A stretch of DNA of 64,000 nt from Paenibacillus dendritiformis (GTDB lineage Bacteria > Bacillota > Bacilli > Paenibacillales > Paenibacillaceae): the NCBI RefSeq assembly GCF_945605565.1, contig NZ_OX216966.1, forward strand, positions 434,001 to 498,000, in the 5' to 3' direction. A program made the translations under genes and the position numbers. Shown in pieces: positions 52,994 through 61,576 of this stretch (position 1 is the stretch's first letter; each line of letters begins with the position of its first letter). Under the pieces are notes generated by a model that did no database searches, had not been told where the DNA came from, and saw only the letters and a list, made by a program, of their open reading frames with translations.

Positions 52994-53470
52994 CCTGCCT
53001 CCTTGCCAGCATAAAGTATGAATCCTTCATACAATGGCCCGGAAGCGGTCAAATTATGTGCCACGCCTCCACTCTCCATCCTTCCGGCCATCCAAACAGC
53101 AGCATGCCGCCCCGGCCTCAGTACGCGTAATGCATCGTTATTTTCGTAATGAACATCACGGCTTGATCGTCTTCTTCATTGCTTATCTTCTCCGTTTCCT
53201 TACGTTTTTAACAAGACATAAATAGGCCTATAGTGAACGATTCTCGGTGACGGCATGATCCCGAATGCTGACGGAACGCATACGAGGTAAGCTCTCAAGA
53301 AATGATAAGTTCAACAGGTCCATACAATCAGGACCCGCATTTTTTTCATTCATCTCATCCTTCGTTCCTTCCCGAACTGTTGTATGTCTGCAGGGTGAGA
53401 TGTGTCCTTCGTTCATCGGTGTGGTAGTATGGGAAAAGGGAGTACATACCATTGTTTGAGGTGAATTATC
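52994..53470. other. Gene-free gap upstream of pepT
   Basis: About 475 bases. Frames here are short and unlike protein. A TAGTAT -10-like hexamer lies near 53424, about 45 bases before the pepT start, and may be its promoter, but no good -35 is seen. Confidence 0.4.
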
Positions 53471-54709
53471 GTGAAAAATGAAATTATTCAACGATTTACA
53501 ACCTACGCCAAAGTAGATACCCAATCAAATGATGACAGCCAGACATGCCCGTCGACACCGGGGCAATTGGATCTGGCCCGCTTGTTAGCGGAAGAGCTGC
53601 AAGCGATCGGCATGCAGGAGGTTACCCTGGACGAGAATGGCTACGTCATGGCCACGCTGCCGGCCAATACGGACAAGGATGTCCCGACGATCGGATTCCT
53701 CTCCCATCTGGATACGGCGACGGATTTCACCGGGGCCAACGTCAATCCGCAGATCGTGGACAAGTACGACGGGAATGCGATTGTCTTGAACGAAGCGCTT
53801 CAGGTCGTGCTGTCGCCGACTGAATTCCCGGAGCTGGCCAATTACAAGGGCCATACGCTGATTACGACGGACGGAACGACGCTGCTCGGCGCGGATGACA
53901 AGGCAGGCATCGCCGAGATAATGACCGCGATGGCCTATCTTCTCCAACATCCGGAGATCAAGCATGGCAAGGTGCGTGTCGCCTTCACCCCGGACGAGGA
54001 GATCGGGCGGGGGCCCCACCGCTTCGATGTCGCCGCCTTCGGCGCGAAATATGCCTATACCGTTGACGGCGGCCCGCTCGGGGAACTCGAATACGAGAGC
54101 TTCAACGCGGCACAAGCGAAGATTACGGTCAAGGGGACGAATGTCCACCCCGGATCGGCGAAGGGCAAGATGATCAATTCGGCCAAAATCGCCATGGAGC
54201 TGCATAACCGGCTTCCGGTCGAGGAAGCTCCTGAATTCACCGACGGCTATGACGGCTTCTATCATCTCATCTCCATCCAGGGAGATGTGGAGCGGACCGA
54301 ACTGCGTTATATCATCCGCGACTTCGACAAGGCCAACTTCGAAGCCCGCAAAGCGAAGCTCGAAGCGATCGTGAAGGAGCTTCAAGGCAAATTCGGTGAA
54401 AAAAGCATCATTCTCGACATGAAAGACCAATACTACAACATGAAAGATAAAATCGAGCCCGTGAAGCATATTGTCGATATCGCCTACCAGGCGATGAAGC
54501 AGGTCGGCATCGAGCCGATCATTACCCCGATCCGGGGCGGTACGGACGGCTCACAGCTGTCCTATATGGGGCTGCCGACACCGAATATTTTCACCGGCGG
54601 AGAGAATTATCACGGCAAGTTCGAGTACGTCTCGGCTGATAATATGGTGAAGGCGACAGAGGTCATAATTGAGATTATCAAGCTGTACGAACAGCAGGCT
54701 GCGCAATAA
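53471..54709 (+). CDS. pepT: Peptidase T (tripeptidase)
   Basis: 412 residues of the M20 metallopeptidase family. Zinc-site motifs [11 protein letters not shown] (His and Asp), [11 protein letters not shown] and [10 protein letters not shown] are in place, with the typical ending [32 protein letters not shown]. It removes the N-terminal residue from tripeptides in the cytosol. GTG 53471 follows GAGGTG at 7 bases. A terminator follows the stop. Confidence 0.95.
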   Translation: MKNEIIQRFTTYAKVDTQSNDDSQTCPSTPGQLDLARLLAEELQAIGMQEVTLDENGYVMATLPANTDKDVPTIGFLSHLDTATDFTGANVNPQIVDKYDGNAIVLNEALQVVLSPTEFPELANYKGHTLITTDGTTLLGADDKAGIAEIMTAMAYLLQHPEIKHGKVRVAFTPDEEIGRGPHRFDVAAFGAKYAYTVDGGPLGELEYESFNAAQAKITVKGTNVHPGSAKGKMINSAKIAMELHNRLPVEEAPEFTDGYDGFYHLISIQGDVERTELRYIIRDFDKANFEARKAKLEAIVKELQGKFGEKSIILDMKDQYYNMKDKIEPVKHIVDIAYQAMKQVGIEPIITPIRGGTDGSQLSYMGLPTPNIFTGGENYHGKFEYVSADNMVKATEVIIEIIKLYEQQAAQ

Positions 54710-54717
54710 AGCATGAT

Positions 54718-54766
54718 AAGGGGCTATCCGTATCTGTCACCGTTCGTGACGATGGGATAGCCCCTT
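54718..54766 (+). terminator. Terminator after pepT
   Basis: Arms AAGGGGCTATCC and GGATAGCCCCTT with an inner GTCAC/GTGAC stem, between the convergent pepT and GTPase genes. It could serve both strands. Confidence 0.8.
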
Positions 54767-54816
54767 GCTATGCAGGCCGGCCTTGCGGCCCGGACAGGCT
54801 GCTCTCATGCCGTGCC

Positions 54817-56766
54817 TCAACAATGCATATGACGCGCCGCTTCCTTCCAGGGCACGCTGTAACCCTGCCCTTTGGCGCAGAAGATAGAGGCTGAGGTGTA
54901 GAGCGGATCCGCGTCTTTATTGTACGCCTTCGCCTCTATAATCTCCTCGGCATCATGGCAGCGCTCATACCCGCCGAAGCGCAGCTGTAGCATCCCTTTG
55001 CCCTGGGTATAGGCGGCCAGCTCGGCACTGTAATTCATAAAGGTGGCCACCGGCGCCTTGCCCGTTATCACGACCTGCTCTCCGGCGAACTCGGGCGGAT
55101 CGAATCGGCCGGACGCCTTCTGGATATCGGTCATGACACGTCCCATATGCTCGGACGCGACCTTCACCTTCACCTCATAATACGGTTCCAGCAGCACATT
55201 GTCCGCCTGCTCAAGCCCTTGCCGGAGCGCCCGGTAGGCCGCCTCGCGGAAGTCGCCGCCGCTCGTGTGCTTATTATGGGCACGGCCCTTCGTCAGCGTC
55301 ATCATAACATCGGTGACGGGGGAGCCGGTCAGCAGCCCGTGGTGATCCCGTTCCAGCAAGTACTGCTCAATAACATGCTGATAGTTGACGGTGAGCACAT
55401 CGGGATGACACTCGTTCCGGAATACCATCCCGCTGCCTCTCGCACCAGGCTCCAGCCGAAGATGCACCTCCGCGTAATGCCCGAGCGGCTCGAAATGCCC
55501 GCATCCCGTCACCGTCGATGCAATCGTCTCCTTGTACAAAATGTCCGGGGTCCCGAATGACACGTCGATGCCGAACCGCTCCTTGACCAGCCGCTCCAGC
55601 ACCTCCAGTTGAATCACGCCCATCACATGGATATGAATCTCCTGCAGCGCTTCATCCCACTGAACCTGAAGCGAAGGATCTTCGGCATCGAGAAGGCGGA
55701 AGCACTGGAGCACCTCCTTCACATGGAGCGAAGGCGGGTAGATGACCTTCGACGTCAGCATCGGCACCATCTCGTATGCCGCCCGATCGTCCAGCGCGCC
55801 CAAGCCTTCCCCCGCCGCAGCAGCCGACAGGCCGGTAACGGCGCAGAGTTGGCCTGCCTCCGCCCGGTCGGCATTGTCATATTTGCGGCCGTTATATATC
55901 CGAAGCGAGGTCACCTTCTCGGCGATGCGGTCCGGCTCAGCACCATAGCAGACCTCGTCCCTCACCTGCAGTGTTCCGCCCAGCACCTTCAAATGGGTGA
56001 CCCGGGTGCCGTTCGCATCATGGCGGATCTTGTATACCCGGGCTGCGAACGGCTGCTCCTTCGGGCAAGCCCCCGGCGTGAAGGCATCCACCAGCTTCAG
56101 CAGAGCGGTTACGCCCACATCCTGCAGAGCGGATCCTGCGGCGCAGGGGAAGAGACGGTGCGTCCGAATCAGTTCGGCCGCCGCGTTCCGCCACACATCC
56201 CGGTCGTATTCGTCCTCCATATAACGGGCGAGCAATTCCTCATCGCGTTCGGCGAGGAAGGTGATCAGCCCGTCATCCCATTCCCCTTCGCTACAGGCGG
56301 AGCTCATATCGACCGCGTCCGGGGTCAGATGGCCGCGAATATCGTCCAGTACCCTCCCGGCATCCGCTCCGGTCCGATCCGTCTTATTAATGAAAAAGAA
56401 GACCGGCACCCGGTGCCTGTCCAGCAGCTGCCAGACCGTCTCGGTATGACCCTGCACGCCCTCCACCGCGCTGACAACGACAATGGCCGCATCCATCACC
56501 TGGATGGCCCGTTCCATCTCTGCGGAGAAGTCGACGTGCCCCGGGGTGTCGATCAAGGTATACGTGCTGCCATTGTATGTCATCACCGCCTGATCGGCGA
56601 AGATCGTAATGCCCCGTTCCTTCTCGATCTCATGGCTATCCATGTAGGCGTCCCGGTTATCGACCCGTCCACGGCTCCGTATGCTGCGGGTATGGTACAG
56701 CAGCTGCTCGGCCAGCGTCGTCTTCCCTGCGTCTACATGAGCGAATATGCCGATTGTTCTATGCAT
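54817..56766 (-). CDS. TetM/TetO-type ribosomal protection GTPase
   Basis: 649 residues, EF-G-like. G1 AHVDAGKTT, G2 region ERGITI, G3 DTPGHVDF and G4 NKTD are intact; later domains follow EF-G/TetM order, ending with a short C-terminal helix. TetM-type proteins free the ribosome from tetracycline. Sequence features and the lack of any mobile context suggest a resident chromosomal paralogue rather than an acquired tet gene; whether it gives resistance cannot be told. AGAGGTGTCAGG lies directly before the ATG, with no attenuator-like leader peptide of the tet(M) kind seen. Confidence 0.88.
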   Translation of the reverse strand: MHRTIGIFAHVDAGKTTLAEQLLYHTRSIRSRGRVDNRDAYMDSHEIEKERGITIFADQAVMTYNGSTYTLIDTPGHVDFSAEMERAIQVMDAAIVVVSAVEGVQGHTETVWQLLDRHRVPVFFFINKTDRTGADAGRVLDDIRGHLTPDAVDMSSACSEGEWDDGLITFLAERDEELLARYMEDEYDRDVWRNAAAELIRTHRLFPCAAGSALQDVGVTALLKLVDAFTPGACPKEQPFAARVYKIRHDANGTRVTHLKVLGGTLQVRDEVCYGAEPDRIAEKVTSLRIYNGRKYDNADRAEAGQLCAVTGLSAAAAGEGLGALDDRAAYEMVPMLTSKVIYPPSLHVKEVLQCFRLLDAEDPSLQVQWDEALQEIHIHVMGVIQLEVLERLVKERFGIDVSFGTPDILYKETIASTVTGCGHFEPLGHYAEVHLRLEPGARGSGMVFRNECHPDVLTVNYQHVIEQYLLERDHHGLLTGSPVTDVMMTLTKGRAHNKHTSGGDFREAAYRALRQGLEQADNVLLEPYYEVKVKVASEHMGRVMTDIQKASGRFDPPEFAGEQVVITGKAPVATFMNYSAELAAYTQGKGMLQLRFGGYERCHDAEEIIEAKAYNKDADPLYTSASIFCAKGQGYSVPWKEAARHMHC

Positions 56767-56974
56767 CCTGACACCTCTCGTAGCGGTTTCCGTTTATTGG
56801 TACCGTTCCATCTTCGTCATGTTCCATCGCTAAAGAGCTGTTCCCATCATAGCACAGAGTTCGCGGAGGCATCACGGGTCGGCATGGATATGCCGTCATC
56901 CGCCCGTTCTTCCAGCTGGCTCAACAGCCGGGCAGCGCGAGCGTATCCCAACAACAACGGTGTGTCACGATATT

Positions 56975-57532
56975 CTATGAGGCAGAGTGTATGAAAGCGT
57001 CCAGCCGCTCCTTCTGAAGAAGATGGTGGCGATAATGCATCTCCGGCATTGCGAACCATTCGGCCGCATTCAACGCGCCGAAGGCCGGATGAGCCGCCGT
57101 CCGCTGCAGCCGATCCGCAGCTACGCCCTGCAGAGACGCCCCGATCTCATGCATGCGGCGTCTCGCTTCCTCCAGCTTGGCGGCAAGCTGCTCCTTGCTC
57201 TCTGGCTGCGGAGGCGTATACTGCGCGCTGGCCGGCACCTGAATGCGCACCGGCGGGAAGCTCCCTTGCTCGAACACGGCCCGGCCGGCCTCCGTTTTCT
57301 CGCCGGCCCCCTCGCTGCCCCCGCCGGGCGCCATGCACTGCTCCGCAAGGCGGAGCTGCATATTCAGCGCGGAATGGGCCAGATGAAGGTACATTTGGCC
57401 AAGCGACCACTCGTTCTCGGCCGGCTTCCGCCGCAGCTCCTCCATGCTATACTTGTCCAGCTCCCGCACATATTGCTCCGTAATCTCGTCGAACCGTACC
57501 AAAATATCCGTAATGTTCATGTTCTTGTCCAT
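56975..57532 (-). CDS. DinB-family four-helix protein
   Basis: 185 residues of the DinB/YfiT superfamily. Likely metal ligands are the His in LGQMYLHLAHSALN and the His cluster in MPEMHYRHHLLQKERLDAF. Relatives include thiol transferases using bacillithiol. ATG 57532 follows GAGGAG at 9 bases. The WYL regulator lies 64 bases upstream on the same strand, a frequent pairing, so it may be regulator and target. A Gly/Glu-rich insertion (about 70-90) interrupts the helices. Confidence 0.82.
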   Translation of the reverse strand: MDKNMNITDILVRFDEITEQYVRELDKYSMEELRRKPAENEWSLGQMYLHLAHSALNMQLRLAEQCMAPGGGSEGAGEKTEAGRAVFEQGSFPPVRIQVPASAQYTPPQPESKEQLAAKLEEARRRMHEIGASLQGVAADRLQRTAAHPAFGALNAAEWFAMPEMHYRHHLLQKERLDAFIHSAS

Positions 57533-57596
57533 TAAAATCATCTCCTCGAATACTGAAGTCCTCTCAGTATACGGGAGGCCTCCTGACAGCAGTATG

Positions 57597-58544
57597 TCAG
57601 TAGCGATCCGATATTTTCTTCGCTTCTTCGCGAACCTGCCGGCGCAAGGATTCCGGCTCGAGCACGACGACATTCCCGCCCCAGCCGAGCACCCACGACA
57701 GCAGATCTTCAGGCCGGCGGACGCGGCAGGTGACCAGCATCCCCTCCGGACAAGGCTCTGCCGATTCCATGTAGTAAGTATTCGATTCCGCCACCCGATC
57801 CACGATGCAGGCGTCTACCTGCAAGCGGACCCGGACCGTCCGGTCATCCGGAGGCGTGTAGTCCGACAGGCGGAAATCCGGAGGAAAAGCGAACCGTTCT
57901 TCGAGTACAGCCAGATCGGTCATGCGCGATACCCGGAAGTGGCGAATCGCCTGGCGCAGATGACAATAGGCAATCAGCATCCAGATGCCGCGGACGAGCA
58001 CAAGTCCGTATGGGGCAGCATCACGGATACTGTCGCGGTTCCCGTTGTCATCCGATACGGCCTTCGTATACTGGAACCGAATCATGCGCCTGTCCAGTAT
58101 CGCTTGATGCAGCCGGTCGAGGCGCTCCTTCTCCGGCCTCCGGTTCGATGCCCGCCGCTCGGAGAGCAGCCGGATGGCGCGGCGTGCGCGATCCGCCTCT
58201 TCGCGGACAGGCTGCGGCAGGAGGGCATCGATTTTGCGCCGGGAAGCCTCGGCACATGCGGCGTAGCCGGCAGCGAACTCCTGCGTGACGAAATCGGTGC
58301 CGATGAGGAGGGAAACGGCTTCCTCCACGGTGAAGCTGACCGGAGGCAGGAAGTACCCCTCCATCAGGGAATAGCCCTGACCCGGCGTGCCGGAGATCGG
58401 CACCCCGGCTTCGCTCAGCGCCTGGATGTCCCGATAAATGGTCCGCACGCTAGTCTCGAATGTTGCCGCCAGATCCTCCGCGCGCCGGAGCCCGCAGCGC
58501 TGCAGCTCGAGCACTATCGCCAAGAGGCGGTCCGTCTTGTTCAT
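57597..58544 (-). CDS. HTH_11-WYL (YafY-type) transcriptional regulator
   Basis: 315 residues: N-terminal helix-turn-helix (LRRAEDLAATFETSVRTIYRDIQALSEAGVPI), then a WYL ligand domain (YGLVLVRGIWMLIAYCHLRQAIRHFRVSRM) and a WCX tail. ATG 58544 follows GGGAGGACAGGGGAGC. It probably controls the DinB gene downstream and itself. The ligand is unknown. Confidence 0.88.
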   Translation of the reverse strand: MNKTDRLLAIVLELQRCGLRRAEDLAATFETSVRTIYRDIQALSEAGVPISGTPGQGYSLMEGYFLPPVSFTVEEAVSLLIGTDFVTQEFAAGYAACAEASRRKIDALLPQPVREEADRARRAIRLLSERRASNRRPEKERLDRLHQAILDRRMIRFQYTKAVSDDNGNRDSIRDAAPYGLVLVRGIWMLIAYCHLRQAIRHFRVSRMTDLAVLEERFAFPPDFRLSDYTPPDDRTVRVRLQVDACIVDRVAESNTYYMESAEPCPEGMLVTCRVRRPEDLLSWVLGWGGNVVVLEPESLRRQVREEAKKISDRY

Positions 58545-58719
58545 GCTCCCCTGTCCTCCCTCTCGTCTCGATTCAAATTTATTGTAATTTCCATTGTAAC
58601 CACAGCCGAGCCGAATTGGCGATACCAATTAGGCGCTCTGCTCTGGCCATCGGACAAGCCCTCAGAATTTTCTTCTCTTCCGCGTTGGATGATATTTACA
58701 TCGGATCACGTTCATGATA

Positions 58720-58743
58720 TTATGTAATTATGTAATTACGTAA
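58720..58743. promoter_or_regulatory. Three abutting 8-bp repeats ahead of the HTH-ATPase gene
   Basis: TTATGTAA, TTATGTAA and TTACGTAA follow each other without a gap, 29-52 bases upstream of the ATG. The last two also form a near-perfect palindrome. A likely operator for the winged-helix protein encoded next. Confidence 0.6.
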
Positions 58744-58771
58744 AATAATAAAAAGGAAAGGTTGTGAGAAC

Positions 58772-59911
58772 ATGACGAACCGGGATTACGGAGCAGAGCT
58801 CGATGCCTTGCAGTCCCAACTGAATGAAATCCAGCAGCTCGTGAAGCAGCTTGCCGACATACAGTCGGAGATAGAGCTCCATGTCGAGGAGGGAGAAGTC
58901 GGCGGAGAAGCCCCGGCAAGACACGAGAGTGAAGGAGAGGAAGCTGGAGGCATCCTGTATTCCGGCCGCTATCGGGGAGAGAAAGAAAGCTGCCGATGGA
59001 CGCCGCAGGAGAGAACGGTCCGGCAGCTGCTCGATCTGGACGGGGAGAAGGCAGCCAAGGTGCTGGCCGCCCTCGGGCATAAGCAGCGAATCGATATTCT
59101 CAAGTCCGTATTTACCGCTCCGCTCACCGGAGCCGAGCTCGTCGAACAGCTCCATATGGGCACAACCGGCCAGTTGTACCATCATCTGAAGGCACTGCAG
59201 GGAGCCGATCTGCTTGTCCAAGAGGAACGGGGCGGCACGTACGCCATCCCTCTCCACCGGGCCCTTCCCCTGCTGCTGCTGTGGGCCGCCGCTTCCGAGC
59301 TGCTCGATGCGAGCGATTATATTGCCCTGACAGAAGCCCGGAACAATGCAGGCGACTACTTAGGGAGCAATCAGAATGGATACGACCCGCTCCATTTGGT
59401 AGCGGCGCTCGTCGAGAACTCGATCCTGGAGCACCGAGCCGGGCACTGCAGCGAAGTGCATCTCTTCGTGCACGATGACGGCAGCGTAACCATCGCCGAC
59501 AACGGCCGCGGGATCCCCGTTCAGGCCTTCGCCCCCGCAGACAAGACGCCGCTGCAGGCGATTCTTACGGACATCGGCCGCAGCAGCCCCAGCGCCTTCA
59601 TTACAGCGCCGGGCGCCGGGCACAAAATCAATGCCGCTGTCGTTAATGCGCTCTCGCAAAGACTGACGGTCGAGATTCGCCGCGGCGGCAGCATATTCCG
59701 GCAGGAGTTCAAGCATGGAATTCCCCAGACCGGATTATTGACGGTAGGGGCGACGCGGGAGACCGGCACAAGCATCACCTTCCTGCCGGATCGGGATCTG
59801 TTCCTCCTCCCGGTGTCACCGGAATCTCTGAGCCAGTATACCCGGTCCGTCTCCGAAGCGAACCCTGGGCTGAGCATCCAGCTTCATCGAAGCGACACAC
59901 GTCCAGATTGA
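58772..59911 (+). CDS. Winged-helix / GyrB-like GHKL ATPase fusion
   Basis: 379 residues. Residues 8-40 are coiled-coil-like. About 85-165 form an ArsR-like winged helix (LAALGHKQRIDILKSVF, LYHHLKALQGADLL). About 205-345 resemble the ATPase domain of DNA gyrase B: HLVAALVENS, DDGSVTIADNGRGIPV, AAVVNALSQRLTVEIRRGGSIFRQEF, TGTSITFLPD. The Asn (216) and DNGRG (243-247) that hold Mg-ATP are kept, but the catalytic Glu of gyrase is Ala (212) and the GLHGVG loop reads GAGHKIN, so it may bind but not hydrolyse ATP. Three 8-bp repeats precede the gene. Probably an ATP- or ligand-responsive transcription factor; the target is unknown. Confidence 0.8.
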   Translation: MTNRDYGAELDALQSQLNEIQQLVKQLADIQSEIELHVEEGEVGGEAPARHESEGEEAGGILYSGRYRGEKESCRWTPQERTVRQLLDLDGEKAAKVLAALGHKQRIDILKSVFTAPLTGAELVEQLHMGTTGQLYHHLKALQGADLLVQEERGGTYAIPLHRALPLLLLWAAASELLDASDYIALTEARNNAGDYLGSNQNGYDPLHLVAALVENSILEHRAGHCSEVHLFVHDDGSVTIADNGRGIPVQAFAPADKTPLQAILTDIGRSSPSAFITAPGAGHKINAAVVNALSQRLTVEIRRGGSIFRQEFKHGIPQTGLLTVGATRETGTSITFLPDRDLFLLPVSPESLSQYTRSVSEANPGLSIQLHRSDTRPD

Positions 59912-59930
59912 TGGCCTCCGAGCCCCCTCT

Positions 59931-59947
59931 TCCGGAGGGGGCTTTCA
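59931..59947 (+). terminator. Terminator after the HTH-ATPase gene
   Basis: AGCCCCCTC / GAGGGGGCT arms (nearly perfect, short loop) followed by TTTC. Confidence 0.8.
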
Positions 59948-60039
59948 GCGCGAGGCACGTCCAACCGGAACAAGTTATTTAACATCATCAACCCCTGTCT
60001 ACAGGACAATCTTGGAGAAGATGAAAATTCAATGCATAC

Positions 60040-60318
60040 CTACGAATTCTGTAGAAGGATAGCTTCAATGAGTTCGCCTACACTAATCTCATTGAGTTCC
60101 TCCGCAAGCCGATCCGCTTTCGTTTTTTTGCGAATCGAGCCTTCAAGAACAATTTGAATCGTTTGGTTTCTATCGATGAGGACGGAATCGACCTCCAGCA
60201 CATTAGCCAGCAGACCGACGACCACTGCAATCTGCTGCGGCGTCAGCTTCGATGGAGAGGATTTTTTTTTGCCGTTTTTTTTATTGCCGCCGCCTGTTCC
60301 ATTTCGGTTCCTTGCCAT
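60040..60318 (-). CDS. Small conserved-looking protein of unknown function
   Basis: 92 residues: a basic Asn/Lys/Gly-rich N-terminus (about 1-28), then a compact alpha/beta part (LTPQQIAVVVGLLANVLEVDSVLIDRNQTIQIVLEGSI) and an amphipathic C-terminus. I do not recognise the family. ATG 60318 has GGTGA upstream; an ATG at 60330 lacks a ribosome site. It follows the 39-residue membrane protein gene by 16 bases, so the two are one transcript. Such pairs occur near sporulation genes, but that is only a guess. Confidence 0.65.
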   Translation of the reverse strand: MARNRNGTGGGNKKNGKKKSSPSKLTPQQIAVVVGLLANVLEVDSVLIDRNQTIQIVLEGSIRKKTKADRLAEELNEISVGELIEAILLQNS

Positions 60319-60334
60319 GGCCGTCACCATCCGA

Positions 60335-60454
60335 TCAGACTATAATCGTTTCCGTAGGCTCCCCTCCCTTGGCTCCGAGTCCCATGATGAAGGAAGTAGC
60401 AATTACGATGAATACGATAAAAGTAATAATTCTTGCGTTATCCTCTTCGCTCAT
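60335..60454 (-). CDS. Small single-helix membrane protein (39 aa)
   Basis: 39 residues: acidic start MSEEDNAR, one hydrophobic helix IITFIVFIVIATSFIMGLG and a polar tail. ATG 60454 has AGGTGG 7 bases upstream. It lies directly ahead of the 92-residue gene. The composition is like small sporulation membrane peptides, but I do not recognise the family. Confidence 0.6.
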   Translation of the reverse strand: MSEEDNARIITFIVFIVIATSFIMGLGAKGGEPTETIIV

Positions 60455-60633
60455 ACTAACCCACCTGTTCCCTAAATGCGTTTTACTTCATCATATGAAG
60501 ATAACGCTCCCGCGTACCGGATATCGAGCAATTTAGCGAGTTCGTCCGTCAACGTATGGCCTGTTCCTTGAAGTTACGCCGGGGCCATCGTACAATTTCG
60601 GTAAAGAGGATACGAAAGGAAGGTACGATCGAC

Positions 60634-60660
60634 ATGCCGAAGCTCAAAGTGCCCCGTTAA
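60634..60660 (+). other. Eight-codon leader frame upstream of the ANT gene
   Basis: AAAGGAAGG, 10 bases, then ATG and a frame reading MPKLKVPR before TAA, 70 bases upstream of the nucleotidyltransferase start. It may be a leader peptide or chance. Confidence 0.3.
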
Positions 60661-60729
60661 TCCCGAGGCCCGCCGTCCAACTTGTTCAGACTCGCCTTGA
60701 CCGCCAATAACACAAAGGGAGATGGAGCT

Positions 60730-61500
60730 ATGAACAAGCTCGGACCTGTGCCGATATCGAAGCAAGCGCGAATGGAGACATGCCGCAAGATTGCGGCCCG
60801 GCTGCATGAGAAATACGGAAAGCGAATTAAAGCGATTGGTGTATACGGATCGATTGCCCGCGGCATGGACGGCCCGTATTCCGACATCGAAATGTTCTGC
60901 GTGCTGCGGAAATCGAGTGAAGCCGCAGACCACTGCTATGAATGGTCTGCGGGGCCATGGAAGGCCGAGGTAGACGTGCTATCCGAGAATCTTTTGCTGC
61001 ACCAGGCGACAGAGATCGAAGGCCGATGGCCGCTTACGCATGGCCCGTTCTTCACGGCGCTGGCCTTGCATGATCCGGAAGAGTTCTTCCCGAAGCTGAA
61101 GGCCGCGGCCGAATCCCCGCCTGCGTCGGAATTCCGCCGGGCTATCTGCGAGGTGCTGGTCGGCGAAATGTATGAGTTCGCGGGCAAGCTTCGCAACGCG
61201 AGCCTGCAAGGTCCCGCTTCCTGCCTGCCTTACCTGGCTATGCAGTTCGCCCACTACGGCGCGATGATACTGGGCCTGCATCATCGGACCTTGTTCACGA
61301 CCGGGGCCCGCGTGCTGCCGGAAGCGCTGGCGCTGCCCGATCGCCCGCAAGGCTATGATGAGCTGGCAGGGTTGGTCATGTCCGGGGAGCTGTCCGACCC
61401 GGAGCGGATCGTCACAGCCTGCGAAGCGTACTGGCAAGGACTCACCGCCTGGGCGGCCAAGCATCATTACACGATTGTGTCGCCGCCGATTCCATTTTAA
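60730..61500 (+). CDS. ANT(4')-like aminoglycoside nucleotidyltransferase
   Basis: 256 residues, collinear with kanamycin nucleotidyltransferase ANT(4')-I. The active-site block KAIGVYGSIARGMDGPYSDIEMFCVL holds the Gly-Ser and Asp/Glu metal ligands; EVDVLS supplies the next acidic residue, and GPFF, GLHHR, MSGELSD and the terminal IPF match the family end to end. It would adenylylate the 4' hydroxyl of kanamycin-type drugs. The context is chromosomal with no mobile element, so it is probably an intrinsic gene. AAGGGAGATGGAGCT precedes the ATG. A strong terminator follows. Confidence 0.88.
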   Translation: MNKLGPVPISKQARMETCRKIAARLHEKYGKRIKAIGVYGSIARGMDGPYSDIEMFCVLRKSSEAADHCYEWSAGPWKAEVDVLSENLLLHQATEIEGRWPLTHGPFFTALALHDPEEFFPKLKAAAESPPASEFRRAICEVLVGEMYEFAGKLRNASLQGPASCLPYLAMQFAHYGAMILGLHHRTLFTTGARVLPEALALPDRPQGYDELAGLVMSGELSDPERIVTACEAYWQGLTAWAAKHHYTIVSPPIPF

Positions 61501-61504
61501 AAGA

Positions 61505-61538
61505 AGAGAGACCCGCGTTCCGCTGCGGGTCTCTCTGT
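61505..61538. terminator. Terminator between ANT gene and FAD oxidoreductase gene
   Basis: GAGAGACCCGC / GCGGGTCTCTC arms with a short loop and flanking A and T stretches, between convergent genes, so usable on both strands. Confidence 0.85.
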
Positions 61539-61576
61539 CTGTCCGGCTCCCTCGGGTTTCCCCCGCTTCTTACCGG

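Noticed and set aside
54817..56766. Acquired tetracycline resistance island
   Set aside because: No transposase, integrase, leader peptide or composition break is visible around the gene.
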